Source: Rhodobacter sp.
GTDB taxonomy: Bacteria; Pseudomonadota; Alphaproteobacteria; Rhodobacterales; Rhodobacteraceae
Length of the DNA stretch: 43,370 nt
NCBI GenBank assembly: GCA_020250175.1
Contig: JADCEN010000040.1
Location: forward strand, 1 to 43,370
Reading direction: 5' to 3'
Of this stretch, positions 15,128-22,947 are shown piece after piece (within the stretch, counting starts at the first letter, position 1; the number at the start of each line of letters is the position of its first letter). A model generated the notes under the pieces. That model searched no databases and was not told the origin of the DNA. It saw only the letters and a program-made list of their open reading frames with translations. Both the position numbers and the translations under genes were made by a program.

Positions 15128-16152
15128 CAGCTTGCGCCCAAGGGTGCCCAGAGGACCCCACCCTGCTCATCCGCCGCCAGCAGCCAGCCGGTGAGCGACG
15201 TGACGGCCAGCAGGGTGACCGGTGCTCCGGTCGGGCGTTTGACGGCGCGGGGTTCGGCGATCTGGTCGATCTCGGAGTAGATCACCGCGCCCGAGGAATA
15301 GCCCGCCAGCACCGCCTCATGCCCCGGCAGGGCGCAAACGACCGAGACATAGCCGCGCCCGCCCCAGGCCAGTTGCATCGGCCCCCGCCCCATCGGCCCC
15401 TGCGGCCCGTCAAAGGGCCACAGGATCGCCTCATCTGCGCCGGTGGTGGCAAGCCATGGCAGCTTCCCCGCCCAGGCCCAGCCCTTGACCTTGGTCGGAT
15501 AGCCCGACATGCGCAGGTCGGCCTTGTCGCGCAACCGCCAGCCGTGCAGCGCGTTTTCCTGCATCCTTGTCATCACAAAGCGGTCGTCGGGGCTGAAAGT
15601 AACGGCCGTGTGGCTGCCCGCCCATTTGAGGGCCGTGGGTTTCCACCCGCGCTTTTCCCGCGCCCAGATCGTGACGCCGCCGTAATGCGCCACGGCCAGC
15701 CGCCCGCCCTTGCGGTCGAAGGCGAGGCCGCCGACGGTCGAGGGGGTTTCCAGCACCTCGCGCCGGGTGCCATCCCAAAGATGCACCTCGCGGCCCGCCG
15801 AGTAGGCAAAGACCCCGCCCACACCCGCCGCCACATGATCCACCCATTTCGGAAAGGCCGCAATCTCGGTCACCCCCTCCGGCGTGATACGGCAGAACCG
15901 GCCGTCATCGCCGCCGGTCAGGATCATGCCCGACGATTCGGCGACCATCGACAGCACCGCACCCTTGTGGACAGGCAGCGCCTCGGGCTCTGCGCCGGGG
16001 CGGAAGGCGCGGATCACGCCGTCCCCCCAGGCGGTGAACGCGGTATCGCCGACCGTCGTCACCGCCACAGGAACGGCGTCGAAGTCGAACCTGCGTCCGC
16101 CCTTTTCGATGCGGGTCGGCGCGAGGGGATCATGCCGTTCCAGCACCGGCAT
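15127..16152 (-). CDS. WD40-like repeat protein in the zinc operon
   Basis: 341 residues of repeating beta-strand character with WD40/beta-propeller features: VLSMVAESSGMILTGGDDGR, AYSAGREVHLWDGTRREVLE, VTFSPDDRFVMTRMQENALH and WLATTGADEAILWPFDG. No signal peptide is visible, so it is probably cytoplasmic. It overlaps the COG0523 gene before it and the 90-residue gene behind it (stop/start overlaps). The propeller may be a docking platform for the zinc GTPase or its client; there is no experimental basis for this that I can cite. Similar WD40 genes are known beside CobW-type genes in Zur-controlled loci. Confidence 0.75.
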   Translation of the reverse strand: MPVLERHDPLAPTRIEKGGRRFDFDAVPVAVTTVGDTAFTAWGDGVIRAFRPGAEPEALPVHKGAVLSMVAESSGMILTGGDDGRFCRITPEGVTEIAAFPKWVDHVAAGVGGVFAYSAGREVHLWDGTRREVLETPSTVGGLAFDRKGGRLAVAHYGGVTIWAREKRGWKPTALKWAGSHTAVTFSPDDRFVMTRMQENALHGWRLRDKADLRMSGYPTKVKGWAWAGKLPWLATTGADEAILWPFDGPQGPMGRGPMQLAWGGRGYVSVVCALPGHEAVLAGYSSGAVIYSEIDQIAEPRAVKRPTGAPVTLLAVTSLTGWLLAADEQGGVLWAPLGAS

Positions 16153-17114
16153 CAGGCGGCCTTGCAGGCGGCAAAGCCCTCGGCCAGCCCCATCTTGTCC
16201 AGGTCGCGCCCGATGAACACGAGCTTTGACGCCCGCGGCTTGCCCTTGGGCCAGGGACCAAGCGGCGCGCCGTCGGTCAGCATGTGGACGGCATGGACGA
16301 CGAACCGCTCGTCCTGACCCTTGAAGTCGAGGATGCCCTTGGACCGCAGGATATCCTGCCCCCGCTCGCGCAGAAGCTTGCCGAACCAGGCCTGGAACTT
16401 GCGTTCGTCAAGCGGCGTGTCCGAGGCCAGCGAGACAGAGGTGATGTCTTCCTCATGCTCATGCGTATGGTCTTCGTCCAGGAAATCCGGCTCGATCTCC
16501 AGCACCCGTTCCAGGCTGAAGGCATCAAGGCCCAGCACCTGATCCAGCGCCACGCTGCACTTCTCGGTCTTCACGATCTTCGCATAGGGATTAATCGCCT
16601 TGATCCGCGCCTCGGCGGTCGCAAGACCGGCGGCATCGACCAGATCGACCTTGTTCAGCAGGATGATGTCGGCAAAGGCGATCTGCTCGGCCGCCTCATG
16701 CGCCTCATCCAGATGGGTGGAGAGGTTGACGGCATCGACCACGGTCACGATGGCATCAAGCCGCGTCTTCTCGGCCACGTCCTGATCGACATAGAAGGTC
16801 TGCGCGACAGGCGCAGGGTCGGCCATGCCGGTCGTCTCGATCAGGATGCCGTCGAAATCCTTGCGCTTCATCAGCCCGCCGAGGATGCGGATCAGGTCGC
16901 CCCGCACGGTGCAGCAGATGCAGCCGTTGTTCATCTCGAAGATTTCTTCATCGGCGTCGATAACCAGCTCGTTGTCGATCCCGGTCTCGCCGAATTCGTT
17001 GATGATGACGGCGTATTTCTTGCCATGCGGCTCGGTCAGGATGCGGTTTAGAAGGGTGGTTTTCCCGGCGCCAAGAAAGCCGGTGAGCACGGTGACGGGG
17101 GTTTGGGCGTTCAT
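16152..17114 (-). CDS. COG0523 (CobW/P47K family) GTPase
   Basis: 320 residues: P-loop GFLGAGKTT (12-20), GCICC (64-68), ETTGMADPAPV, G4 NKVD, and the CobW C-terminal domain with DERFVVHAVHM. An acidic/His stretch (DEDHTHEHEED, about 223-233) could collect zinc. It is likely a GTP-driven metal chaperone working with ZnuABC under zinc limitation; its place inside the zinc operon makes a cobalt/cobalamin role less likely. Its start overlaps the stop of the flavin oxidoreductase gene (4 bp), and its stop overlaps the WD40 start. Confidence 0.88.
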   Translation of the reverse strand: MNAQTPVTVLTGFLGAGKTTLLNRILTEPHGKKYAVIINEFGETGIDNELVIDADEEIFEMNNGCICCTVRGDLIRILGGLMKRKDFDGILIETTGMADPAPVAQTFYVDQDVAEKTRLDAIVTVVDAVNLSTHLDEAHEAAEQIAFADIILLNKVDLVDAAGLATAEARIKAINPYAKIVKTEKCSVALDQVLGLDAFSLERVLEIEPDFLDEDHTHEHEEDITSVSLASDTPLDERKFQAWFGKLLRERGQDILRSKGILDFKGQDERFVVHAVHMLTDGAPLGPWPKGKPRASKLVFIGRDLDKMGLAEGFAACKAA

Positions 17115-18034
17115 GGTGAGGACTCCGTGAAGGGGGGAAAACGGTCGGGGAACAGCAGCGACTGATGCGCTGCCGTTCCGGCGATAACGCCATCGGCCAG
17201 CGCCGGGGTGACGACTCCTGCGGGGCGGGTGATGTCGCCTGCGGCCAGAAGGCCCGCGCGGCTGGTCATGCGGAAATCGGTGGTGGCAAGGTAAGGGCCG
17301 GTCGGGCCCGGGCGGGTGACCAGGCCCAGGTCGGCGACGAAAGGCGCGGCGAAGCTGGTTTCACCGTGCAGGAACAGACCCGCAGTGAAAAGGTCGCTGC
17401 CATCGGCCAGGGTCAGCCGCGCGCCATCGCCTTCGGCGACCGCCTGAACCAAAGGCGACCGCCGCAATGTCACGTCCAAGGCGCGCGCTTCGTCCTCGGC
17501 GTCTGGGCCAAGGTCGTCTTGCGCGATCAGGGTCACATCGGCGGACCAGTCGGTGCGCAGCATCCGCGCCATGTGCAGGGCCATCGGCCCCTTTCCGAGG
17601 ATCGCGAGCGGTCGCCCCTTCACCTCATAGCCGTGGCAGTAGGGGCAATGGAGCGCCCACTTGCCCCAGCCCTCGGCCAGCCCTTGGATATCTGGCAGCC
17701 GGTCGGTCACCCCGCAGGCAAGGATGACGCGGCGGGCCGTGACCTCACCACCCGCTGTCGTCAAACGGAACGCATCGGCCTCGCCCGACAAGCCGGTCAC
17801 CGCATGATCTGCGAAGCTGACCGTCGGATAGGCCGCTGCATCCTTGCGGATCGCAGCCAATATCTCGAACGGCGGGCGGCCGTCCCAGCCGGGCACGCCA
17901 TGCGCGGCTGGCGAGGCCGCGTTGCGCGGACGGCCCGTGTCGAACACGGTCACCGTCCGGCTGGCGCGGCCCAGTTGCAGCGCGGCGGTCAGGCCGGCAA
18001 AGCTGCCCCCGACGATGGCGACATCCAGCGTCAT
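17111..18034 (-). CDS. Thioredoxin-reductase-like FAD/NAD(P) oxidoreductase
   Basis: 307 residues: FAD-binding VAIVGGSFAGLTAALQL at the N-terminus, the redox pair in HCPYCHGYE, an NAD(P)-binding GKGPMALHMARML and a C-terminal FAD segment GLLAAGDITRP. The fold is that of thioredoxin reductase with CPYC in place of the E. coli CATC. In a zinc operon it might keep the cysteines of zinc carriers reduced or release zinc from thiolates; this is inference from context. It overlaps znuA (start at 18034, znuA stop at 18031) and the COG0523 gene. Confidence 0.85.
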   Translation of the reverse strand: MTLDVAIVGGSFAGLTAALQLGRASRTVTVFDTGRPRNAASPAAHGVPGWDGRPPFEILAAIRKDAAAYPTVSFADHAVTGLSGEADAFRLTTAGGEVTARRVILACGVTDRLPDIQGLAEGWGKWALHCPYCHGYEVKGRPLAILGKGPMALHMARMLRTDWSADVTLIAQDDLGPDAEDEARALDVTLRRSPLVQAVAEGDGARLTLADGSDLFTAGLFLHGETSFAAPFVADLGLVTRPGPTGPYLATTDFRMTSRAGLLAAGDITRPAGVVTPALADGVIAGTAAHQSLLFPDRFPPFTESSP

Positions 18035-19044
18035 TGCGACAGGGCCCCGGTCAGCTGGCCGATGTTGTGACGCATCATCGTCAGATAGGTCCCGGCGGGA
18101 CCTTCGGGGCCGGAAAGCGCGTCGGAATAAAGCGTGCCACCGATCTTCGCGCCCGTTTCAGAGGCGATCTGGTCCAGGAGACGGGGGTCGGCAATGTTCT
18201 CGACGAAGACCGCCGCGATGCCCGCATCGCGGATCTGGGTGATCAGGGCAGCCACGTCCTGGGCGCTGGCCTCGGCCTCCGTCGATACGCCCTGCGGCGC
18301 GACGAAGGTTAGCCCGTAGGCAGCGGCGAAATAGCCGAAGGCGTCGTGCGAAGTGACGATGGTGCGGCGATCCTCCGGCAGCGCGGCGACGGCCGCCTTG
18401 ATCTCGGCATCCAGCGCGTCGAGTTCGGCCAGATAGGCGGCGGCATTGGCCTTGTAGGTTTCGGCCCCTTCCGGGTCGGCGGCGGCAAGGCCGCGCTCGA
18501 TGTTGCCGACGTAAAGCGCCACATTGGTCACGTTTTGCCAGGCATGCGGGTCCTCTGCACCGTGGTCGTGGCCGTCATGCCCATGATCGTGACCGGCCTC
18601 TTCCTTGGCGTGGTCGTGATCGTGCGCCTCGCCTTCGGCATGCTCATGGTCGTGGTCGTGCGCTTCGCCTTCGGCGTGGCCGTGGTCATGCCCCTCTTCG
18701 CCAAAGGCGATGGGCGTCACGCCTTCCGACGCCGTGATGATCGCGGCCTTGGTGCCCGAAGCTTCGACCAGCCGGTCCATCCAGCCTTCGAACCCAAGAC
18801 CATTGGCGACGATCACATCGGCACCCGCCACAGCCTGGGCATCGGCAGGTGCAGGCTGGAACACATGCGCATCGCCATCCGGGCCGACGAGCGTTGTCAC
18901 CTCCACCCTGTCGCCGCCGACATTCTGCACGATGTCGCCCAGGATCGAGAAGGAGGCGATGACGTTCAGTTTGTCCTGTGCGAAAGCGGGCGCGGCAAAG
19001 GCAATCGCGGCGGCTGAGGCGAGCAGCAGACGACGGGTCAGCAT
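18031..19044 (-). CDS. znuA: Zinc ABC transporter periplasmic binding protein ZnuA
   Basis: 337 residues with a signal peptide (about 1-22, ending AFA). Cluster A-I binding-protein ligands are visible: His60 (DGDAH), His167 (DPHAW) and a third His in VTSHDAFGYFA. Residues about 119-161 form a long His/Asp/Glu loop with the unit HAEGEAHDHDH occurring twice, typical of ZnuA and absent from manganese-binding relatives. It captures zinc in the periplasm for ZnuB. The gene is 12 bp downstream of znuB. The His loop is encoded by a repetitive GTGATCGTG-like stretch that is prone to length change. Confidence 0.93.
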   Translation of the reverse strand: MLTRRLLLASAAAIAFAAPAFAQDKLNVIASFSILGDIVQNVGGDRVEVTTLVGPDGDAHVFQPAPADAQAVAGADVIVANGLGFEGWMDRLVEASGTKAAIITASEGVTPIAFGEEGHDHGHAEGEAHDHDHEHAEGEAHDHDHAKEEAGHDHGHDGHDHGAEDPHAWQNVTNVALYVGNIERGLAAADPEGAETYKANAAAYLAELDALDAEIKAAVAALPEDRRTIVTSHDAFGYFAAAYGLTFVAPQGVSTEAEASAQDVAALITQIRDAGIAAVFVENIADPRLLDQIASETGAKIGGTLYSDALSGPEGPAGTYLTMMRHNIGQLTGALSQ

Positions 19045-19056
19045 GGGGATATCCTT

Positions 19057-19920
19057 TCAGGCTTCAAGATGGGCGCGCGGCCAGAAGCGGGCGGCAAGGC
19101 TGCCCGAGGGACCGAACACGAGGGAGAGGAGGTAGAGGGTTCCAGCAGCCAGGATGATTGCCGGGCCGGAAGGCAGCCCTGCATGGTAGGAGGCCAAGAG
19201 CCCCGCGACCGACGAGATTGCCGCGACACATGCGGCCACCGCCAGCATCCCGCCGATGGAGGTTGCCCAGAACCGGGCGGCGGCGGCGGGCAGGATCATG
19301 ATTCCCACCGCCATCAGCGTGCCAAGCGCCTGAAACCCTGCGACCAGATTCAGGACCACAAGGCCCAGGAACAGGAAATGCACTGGCCCGCTCCACCGGC
19401 TGACCGACCGCAGGAAGCGCGGATCGGCACATTCCAGAACCAGTGGGCGATAGACCAGTGCCAGCGCGACAAGCGTGACCGTGGCAATCGCGCACAGCAG
19501 CGTCAGCGCGGCATCGTCCAGCGCCAGCACGGTGCCGAACAGGACATGCATCAGGTCCACGTTTGACCCCTTGAGCGAGACGAGAAGCACCCCCAGGGCC
19601 AACGAGATCAGGTAGAAGGCGGCCAGCGAGGCATCCTCGCGCAGCGCCGTGAAGCGCGCGACCGCCCCAGTCAGCACCGCGACAACCAGCCCGGCGGCGA
19701 CCCCGCCGATGGTCATCGCGCCCAGGTTCAGCCCGGCCACAAGATAGCCCACCGCCGCCCCCGGCAGGATCGCATGGGCCATGGCATCGCCCGTTAGGCT
19801 CATCTGTCGCAAGAGCAGGAACACCCCCACCGGCGTGGCCCCGAGCGAGATCGCAAGGCACCCCAAGAGCGCGCGCTGCATGAAGGCGAAGTCGGCGAAA
19901 GGGTCGATCAGCCAGCTCAT
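19057..19920 (-). CDS. znuB: Zinc ABC transporter permease ZnuB
   Basis: 287 residues with seven to eight hydrophobic segments. ABC-3 family blocks are present: GVFLLLRQMSLTGDAMAHAI, PGAAVGYLVAGLNLGA and LVVLNLVAGFQALGTLMAVG. It forms the zinc channel in the inner membrane with ZnuC and receives zinc from ZnuA. It overlaps znuC by 4 bp and precedes znuA. The order znuC-znuB-znuA in one direction differs from the divergent znuA/znuCB layout common in enterobacteria. Confidence 0.93.
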   Translation of the reverse strand: MSWLIDPFADFAFMQRALLGCLAISLGATPVGVFLLLRQMSLTGDAMAHAILPGAAVGYLVAGLNLGAMTIGGVAAGLVVAVLTGAVARFTALREDASLAAFYLISLALGVLLVSLKGSNVDLMHVLFGTVLALDDAALTLLCAIATVTLVALALVYRPLVLECADPRFLRSVSRWSGPVHFLFLGLVVLNLVAGFQALGTLMAVGIMILPAAAARFWATSIGGMLAVAACVAAISSVAGLLASYHAGLPSGPAIILAAGTLYLLSLVFGPSGSLAARFWPRAHLEA

Positions 19921-20669
19921 GCGGCCCCCCGCTTGGCGGGCTGTTCGGCGGGCCGGGCGCAGACATTCGCGTCGTCATCGAAGGCCTCGGACATCTGGCG
20001 CGCGCGGAACAGGTTCTCGGCCGTCAGGACGGTGTCGGTCGCGCCATGCGCCACCTTCTCGCGCGCCAGAAGCAGCGTTTCGGGGAAATGGCGCCGCACG
20101 GCCTCGATATCATGCAGCACCGCCAAAACCGTGCGCCCCTCGCCATGCCAGCGCTGAACGACGGCCAGAAGATCGGCGGCAGTCTTGGCGTCCAGCGCCG
20201 TGAAGGGCTCGTCCAGAAGGATCAGGTCGGCATCCTGCAACAGAAGCCGCGCGAACATCACCCGCTGCACCTGCCCGCCGGAAAGGGCCGAGATTGGGCG
20301 GCGTTCAAACCCGGTCAGGCCGACGGCGGCCAGCGCCTCACCCACGCGAGAAAGGTCGGCGCGCGACAGCCCGCCAAAAGCCCCCGTGCGATGCCAAAGG
20401 CCCATGGCGACGAAAGCCTTCACCGACAGCGGGAAACTGCGGTCTACCTCGGAGAGTTGCGGCAGATAGGCCACCCGCGCCGCGCCGCGCTCGATCTTCC
20501 CCTCCAGCGGCGGCAACTCACCCATCACGCCTTTCAGGAAGGTGGATTTGCCCGCCCCATTCGGTCCGACAATCGCGGTCAGGCTGCCCTCCGCCAGTTC
20601 AAGGTCAAGGTGATGCACTGCGGGATGGCGGTCATAGCCAAGCGTCAGGTCGCGCACACGCAATGCCAT
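19917..20669 (-). CDS. znuC: Zinc ABC transporter ATP-binding protein ZnuC
   Basis: 250 residues, the usual ZnuC length: Walker A GPNGAGKST (about 36-44), Q-loop YLPQLSEVD, signature LSGGQVQRVMFARLLLQ, Walker B LILLDEPFTALD and the switch His in LAVLHDIEAVRRHFP. It drives zinc import through ZnuB. The start is 3 bp after the stop of a 33-residue membrane-peptide gene and its stop overlaps the znuB start, so all are co-translated within the zur operon. Confidence 0.93.
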   Translation of the reverse strand: MALRVRDLTLGYDRHPAVHHLDLELAEGSLTAIVGPNGAGKSTFLKGVMGELPPLEGKIERGAARVAYLPQLSEVDRSFPLSVKAFVAMGLWHRTGAFGGLSRADLSRVGEALAAVGLTGFERRPISALSGGQVQRVMFARLLLQDADLILLDEPFTALDAKTAADLLAVVQRWHGEGRTVLAVLHDIEAVRRHFPETLLLAREKVAHGATDTVLTAENLFRARQMSEAFDDDANVCARPAEQPAKRGAA

Positions 20670-20672
20670 GGC

Positions 20673-20774
20673 TCAGCCCGCCACCAGCCAAAGGCCCAGC
20701 CACAAGAGCCCCGAAAGACCAAGCGCGAACACCAGCCGAACCAAGGCCCCGGACAAAAGAAGATCGCGCTTCAT
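20673..20774 (-). CDS. 33-residue single-span membrane peptide between zur and znuC
   Basis: ATG 20774 overlaps the zur stop (ATGA) and TGA ends 3 bp before the znuC start, the same tight packing as the real genes around it. The peptide begins MKRDLLLSGALVRLVFALG and continues as a Leu/Trp/Gly-rich hydrophobic helix to the end, with positive charges at the N-terminus: one transmembrane segment. It could be a small subunit or regulator of ZnuBC, by analogy to other transporter micropeptides; that function is inference. Gene finders often miss genes of this size. Confidence 0.6.
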   Translation of the reverse strand: MKRDLLLSGALVRLVFALGLSGLLWLGLWLVAG

Positions 20775-21169
20775 GCCCGATCCTCCGCGCAGTCACCGCA
20801 ACGGCCATGCACTTCGATTGTCTTGCGGGCCTCGGCAAATCCCTCGGCGACCAAACGTTCATGCAGGCTTTCCAGAAGGCCCGGCGCCTCGACACCACGC
20901 ACCGTTCCGCAATCGTCGCAGATCACCACAACGCCCGGGCGTACTGTCGCGACCGGAGCCCAGGCGCGAAGGGTCTCGATCCGGCGGATCAGGCCCGCCT
21001 CTTCCAGCGCCTTCAACGCGCGATAGACCGTCGGCGGGGCCACCGCACCCCGATCATTCTGCATCCGGCCCAGAAGCTGATAGGCGGTCATCGGCGCATT
21101 GGCCGCGCGCAAATGGCCCAGAACCTGTGACTGATTGAGGGTCAGTTCACCCGCCGCCTGCGCCATCAA
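20771..21169 (-). CDS. zur: Fur-family zinc uptake regulator Zur (reduced sensor site)
   Basis: 132 residues; starts at ATG 21169 (overlapping the hisI stop) or at the next ATG. The winged-helix domain (APPTVYRALKALEEAGLIRR) and the structural zinc site with two CxxC pairs (Cys84/87, Cys124/127) are present. The His residues that usually form the regulatory zinc site before the first CxxC (for example HxxxxxxHT in E. coli Zur) are missing: the segment reads RAWAPVATVRPGVVVICDDC. The protein is also short for Zur. It lies in a znuCBA operon behind a Zur-like box, so autoregulation by zinc is the best reading, but its sensing chemistry may differ. Confidence 0.85.
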   Translation of the reverse strand: MMAQAAGELTLNQSQVLGHLRAANAPMTAYQLLGRMQNDRGAVAPPTVYRALKALEEAGLIRRIETLRAWAPVATVRPGVVVICDDCGTVRGVEAPGLLESLHERLVAEGFAEARKTIEVHGRCGDCAEDRA

Positions 21170-21636
21170 AGCACCGTCGGGTTGGGGGCGTCACCATAGA
21201 CGGCAACCGGATCAAAGCGGCGCTGGCTTTCGGTGTAGCGCAATGGCTCGCCTGCTTCGGCCCCGAATGGCACCGCGCGGTAGAAGCAGGACCGGTATCC
21301 GACATGACAGGATGCCCCCGTGCCCGCCACTTGAACCGCCAGCCAAACCGCATCCTGATCGTCGTCGATCCGCATCTCGACGACGCGCTGCACAAGGCCC
21401 GAGGTCGCCCCCTTGTGCCAGACCGCCTGCCGGGTTCGGCTGAAGTAGTGCGCCTCGCCGGTTTGGATCGTAAGGCGCAGCGCCTCGGCGTTCATCCAGC
21501 CGATCATCAGAACCGCGCCGTCGCCCGCATCGGTCGTCACGCAAGGCATCAGCCCGTCCATCGGAAACCGCGGGGACAGGGCGTGCCCTACTTCCACGTC
21601 CTGAACTGAAATGCGGGGGGCAAAGGTCACGGTCAT
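21166..21636 (-). CDS. hisI: Phosphoribosyl-AMP cyclohydrolase paralogue (zinc-sparing HisI type)
   Basis: 156 residues from ATG 21636, the first gene of the zinc operon. HisI opens the purine ring of PR-AMP in histidine synthesis. Conserved blocks: VLMIGWMNAEAL, EAHYFSRTRQAVWHKG and SCHVGYRSCFYR. Standard HisI binds zinc with three Cys. Here Cys110 and Cys117 remain, but the first (in the DCDxD block) is Asp: RIDDDQD, residues 90-95. HisI paralogues in Zur regulons are known as stand-ins used under zinc starvation, and loss of a zinc ligand fits that role. The Asp residues for magnesium are kept. Confidence 0.85.
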   Translation of the reverse strand: MTVTFAPRISVQDVEVGHALSPRFPMDGLMPCVTTDAGDGAVLMIGWMNAEALRLTIQTGEAHYFSRTRQAVWHKGATSGLVQRVVEMRIDDDQDAVWLAVQVAGTGASCHVGYRSCFYRAVPFGAEAGEPLRYTESQRRFDPVAVYGDAPNPTVL

Positions 21637-21672
21637 CGGGGGTTGCTTTCGGGGGATCACTGGTGGATATAC

Positions 21673-21685
21673 GTTATAGTATAAC
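21673..21685. promoter_or_regulatory. Zur-like box between hisI operon and divergent COG0523 gene
   Basis: GTTATAGTATAAC, a perfect 5-3-5 palindrome, matches the core of known Zur operators. It lies 37 bp upstream of hisI (minus) and 15 bp upstream of the COG0523 start at 21700 (plus). On the minus strand TATACT/TATAAC inside the box can serve as -10. One bound repressor could silence both the 11-gene operon and the divergent gene. Confidence 0.85.
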
Positions 21686-21699
21686 ATAGCGCAAGCAAC

Positions 21700-22824
21700 A
21701 TGACACAACGCATCCCGCTGACCCTGATCACCGGCTACCTCGGTGCCGGAAAGACCACGCTTCTGAACGCGCTTTTGCGAGATGCCTCGGCAGGCCGCAT
21801 CGCCGTGGTAGTGAACGAGTTCGGCGATGTGGGCCTTGACCACGACCTGATCATCGAGACGACCGAAGAAACGGTGCTGCTTTCCTCGGGCTGCATGTGC
21901 TGCACGGTGCGCGGCGATCTGGTGCAGGCGCTGGAGGGGCTGTTTGAAAAGCGCGCCGCGGGCAAGCTGGACTTCGACCGTATCGTGATCGAAACCACCG
22001 GCCTCGCCGACCCTGCGCCAATCCTGCACACGCTGATCGTGACGCCCGGCCTTGGTGCGGCGCTGCGGCTGGATGGCGTCGTCACCGTCTGTGACGCCGT
22101 GAACGGCCCCGCCACACTGGACGCCGGGTTTGAAAACGTCAGCCAAGTGGCCATGGCCGACGTGCTGGTGATCTCGAAGACCGACCTTGTGACGCCCTCA
22201 CAGGTGGCGAAGTTCCGCACCCGTCTGGCGGCTCTGGCACCGGGCGCAAAGATCGTCACCGCAAACCAAGGCGCGGCTCCCATCGCCGACCTGTTCGGCC
22301 ACGGCGCGCCCGACATGAACGGCGCCCTGCCCGAGGCGGAGGCTTGGGTCAACGCGCCCGCCTTTGCGCTGTCCCCTCTGCCGCTACCCGCCTTGACCAA
22401 GCCTTTCGCCCATTTGGCCAATACTGGCCCCAGTTACGGCCTGTTCGCCATACCCCCCGCACCGACCACAAGCCTGATGAGCGTCATCGCCCCGGCGGCG
22501 CGTCACGATGACCGGATAACCTCGGTCTCGATGGTCTTTGACGAACCCATAAACCCGATCATGCTGGACATCTGGATGGAAACCCTGATTGCCGCCCGGG
22601 GCCCCGACATCCTGCGCCTGAAGGCTGTGATCTGGGCCGATGGTTTCGACACACCCTTCGTGATCCACGGCGTGCAGCACATCATCGACCCACCCATCCG
22701 CCTTGCCCGATGGACCGGCGCAGACCGCAAAAGCCGCGTGGTCATCATCGGGCGCGATCTACCACGCGATGTGCTGCTGGACAGCCTTGAGGTCCTGAAG
22801 ACACGACCGCTGGTGCACGGCTAG
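21700..22824 (+). CDS. COG0523 GTPase (CobW-like), Zur-box associated
   Basis: 374 residues: P-loop GYLGAGKTT (12-20), GCMCC metal motif (64-68), ETTGLADPAPI, and the CobW C-terminal domain (TPFVIHGVQHIIDPP). G4 reads SKTD in place of NKxD, a mild variant. It lacks a His-rich segment, unlike the GTPase at 16152. It is expressed divergently from hisI-zur-znu with one Zur-like box between them. A zinc chaperone role under starvation is likely; its client could be HisI or another neighbour, which the sequence cannot show. There is no clear Shine-Dalgarno before ATG 21700, perhaps a weak or near-leaderless start. Confidence 0.87.
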   Translation: MTQRIPLTLITGYLGAGKTTLLNALLRDASAGRIAVVVNEFGDVGLDHDLIIETTEETVLLSSGCMCCTVRGDLVQALEGLFEKRAAGKLDFDRIVIETTGLADPAPILHTLIVTPGLGAALRLDGVVTVCDAVNGPATLDAGFENVSQVAMADVLVISKTDLVTPSQVAKFRTRLAALAPGAKIVTANQGAAPIADLFGHGAPDMNGALPEAEAWVNAPAFALSPLPLPALTKPFAHLANTGPSYGLFAIPPAPTTSLMSVIAPAARHDDRITSVSMVFDEPINPIMLDIWMETLIAARGPDILRLKAVIWADGFDTPFVIHGVQHIIDPPIRLARWTGADRKSRVVIIGRDLPRDVLLDSLEVLKTRPLVHG

Positions 22825-22947
22825 CAGGGCGAAGCTCTGTCGGGATTGTTGGTTTGCTCTTTCGGTGTCTGGTCCCGTTTCCCGGTCTATCGCACTGGAT
22901 GCTTTCCTGTTCTACACGGACCGGAGTTACAGATCAGAGGGCGCATT

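Noticed and set aside
15055-16317. Rightward frame opposite the WD40-like gene
   Set aside because: Antisense shadow; Arg/Pro/Gly-rich composition without motifs.
18346-19017. Rightward frame opposite znuA with Val/Ile-rich repeats that look like membrane spans
   Set aside because: The repeats are the reverse complement of the His-rich loop codons of znuA, so the hydrophobic look is an artefact.
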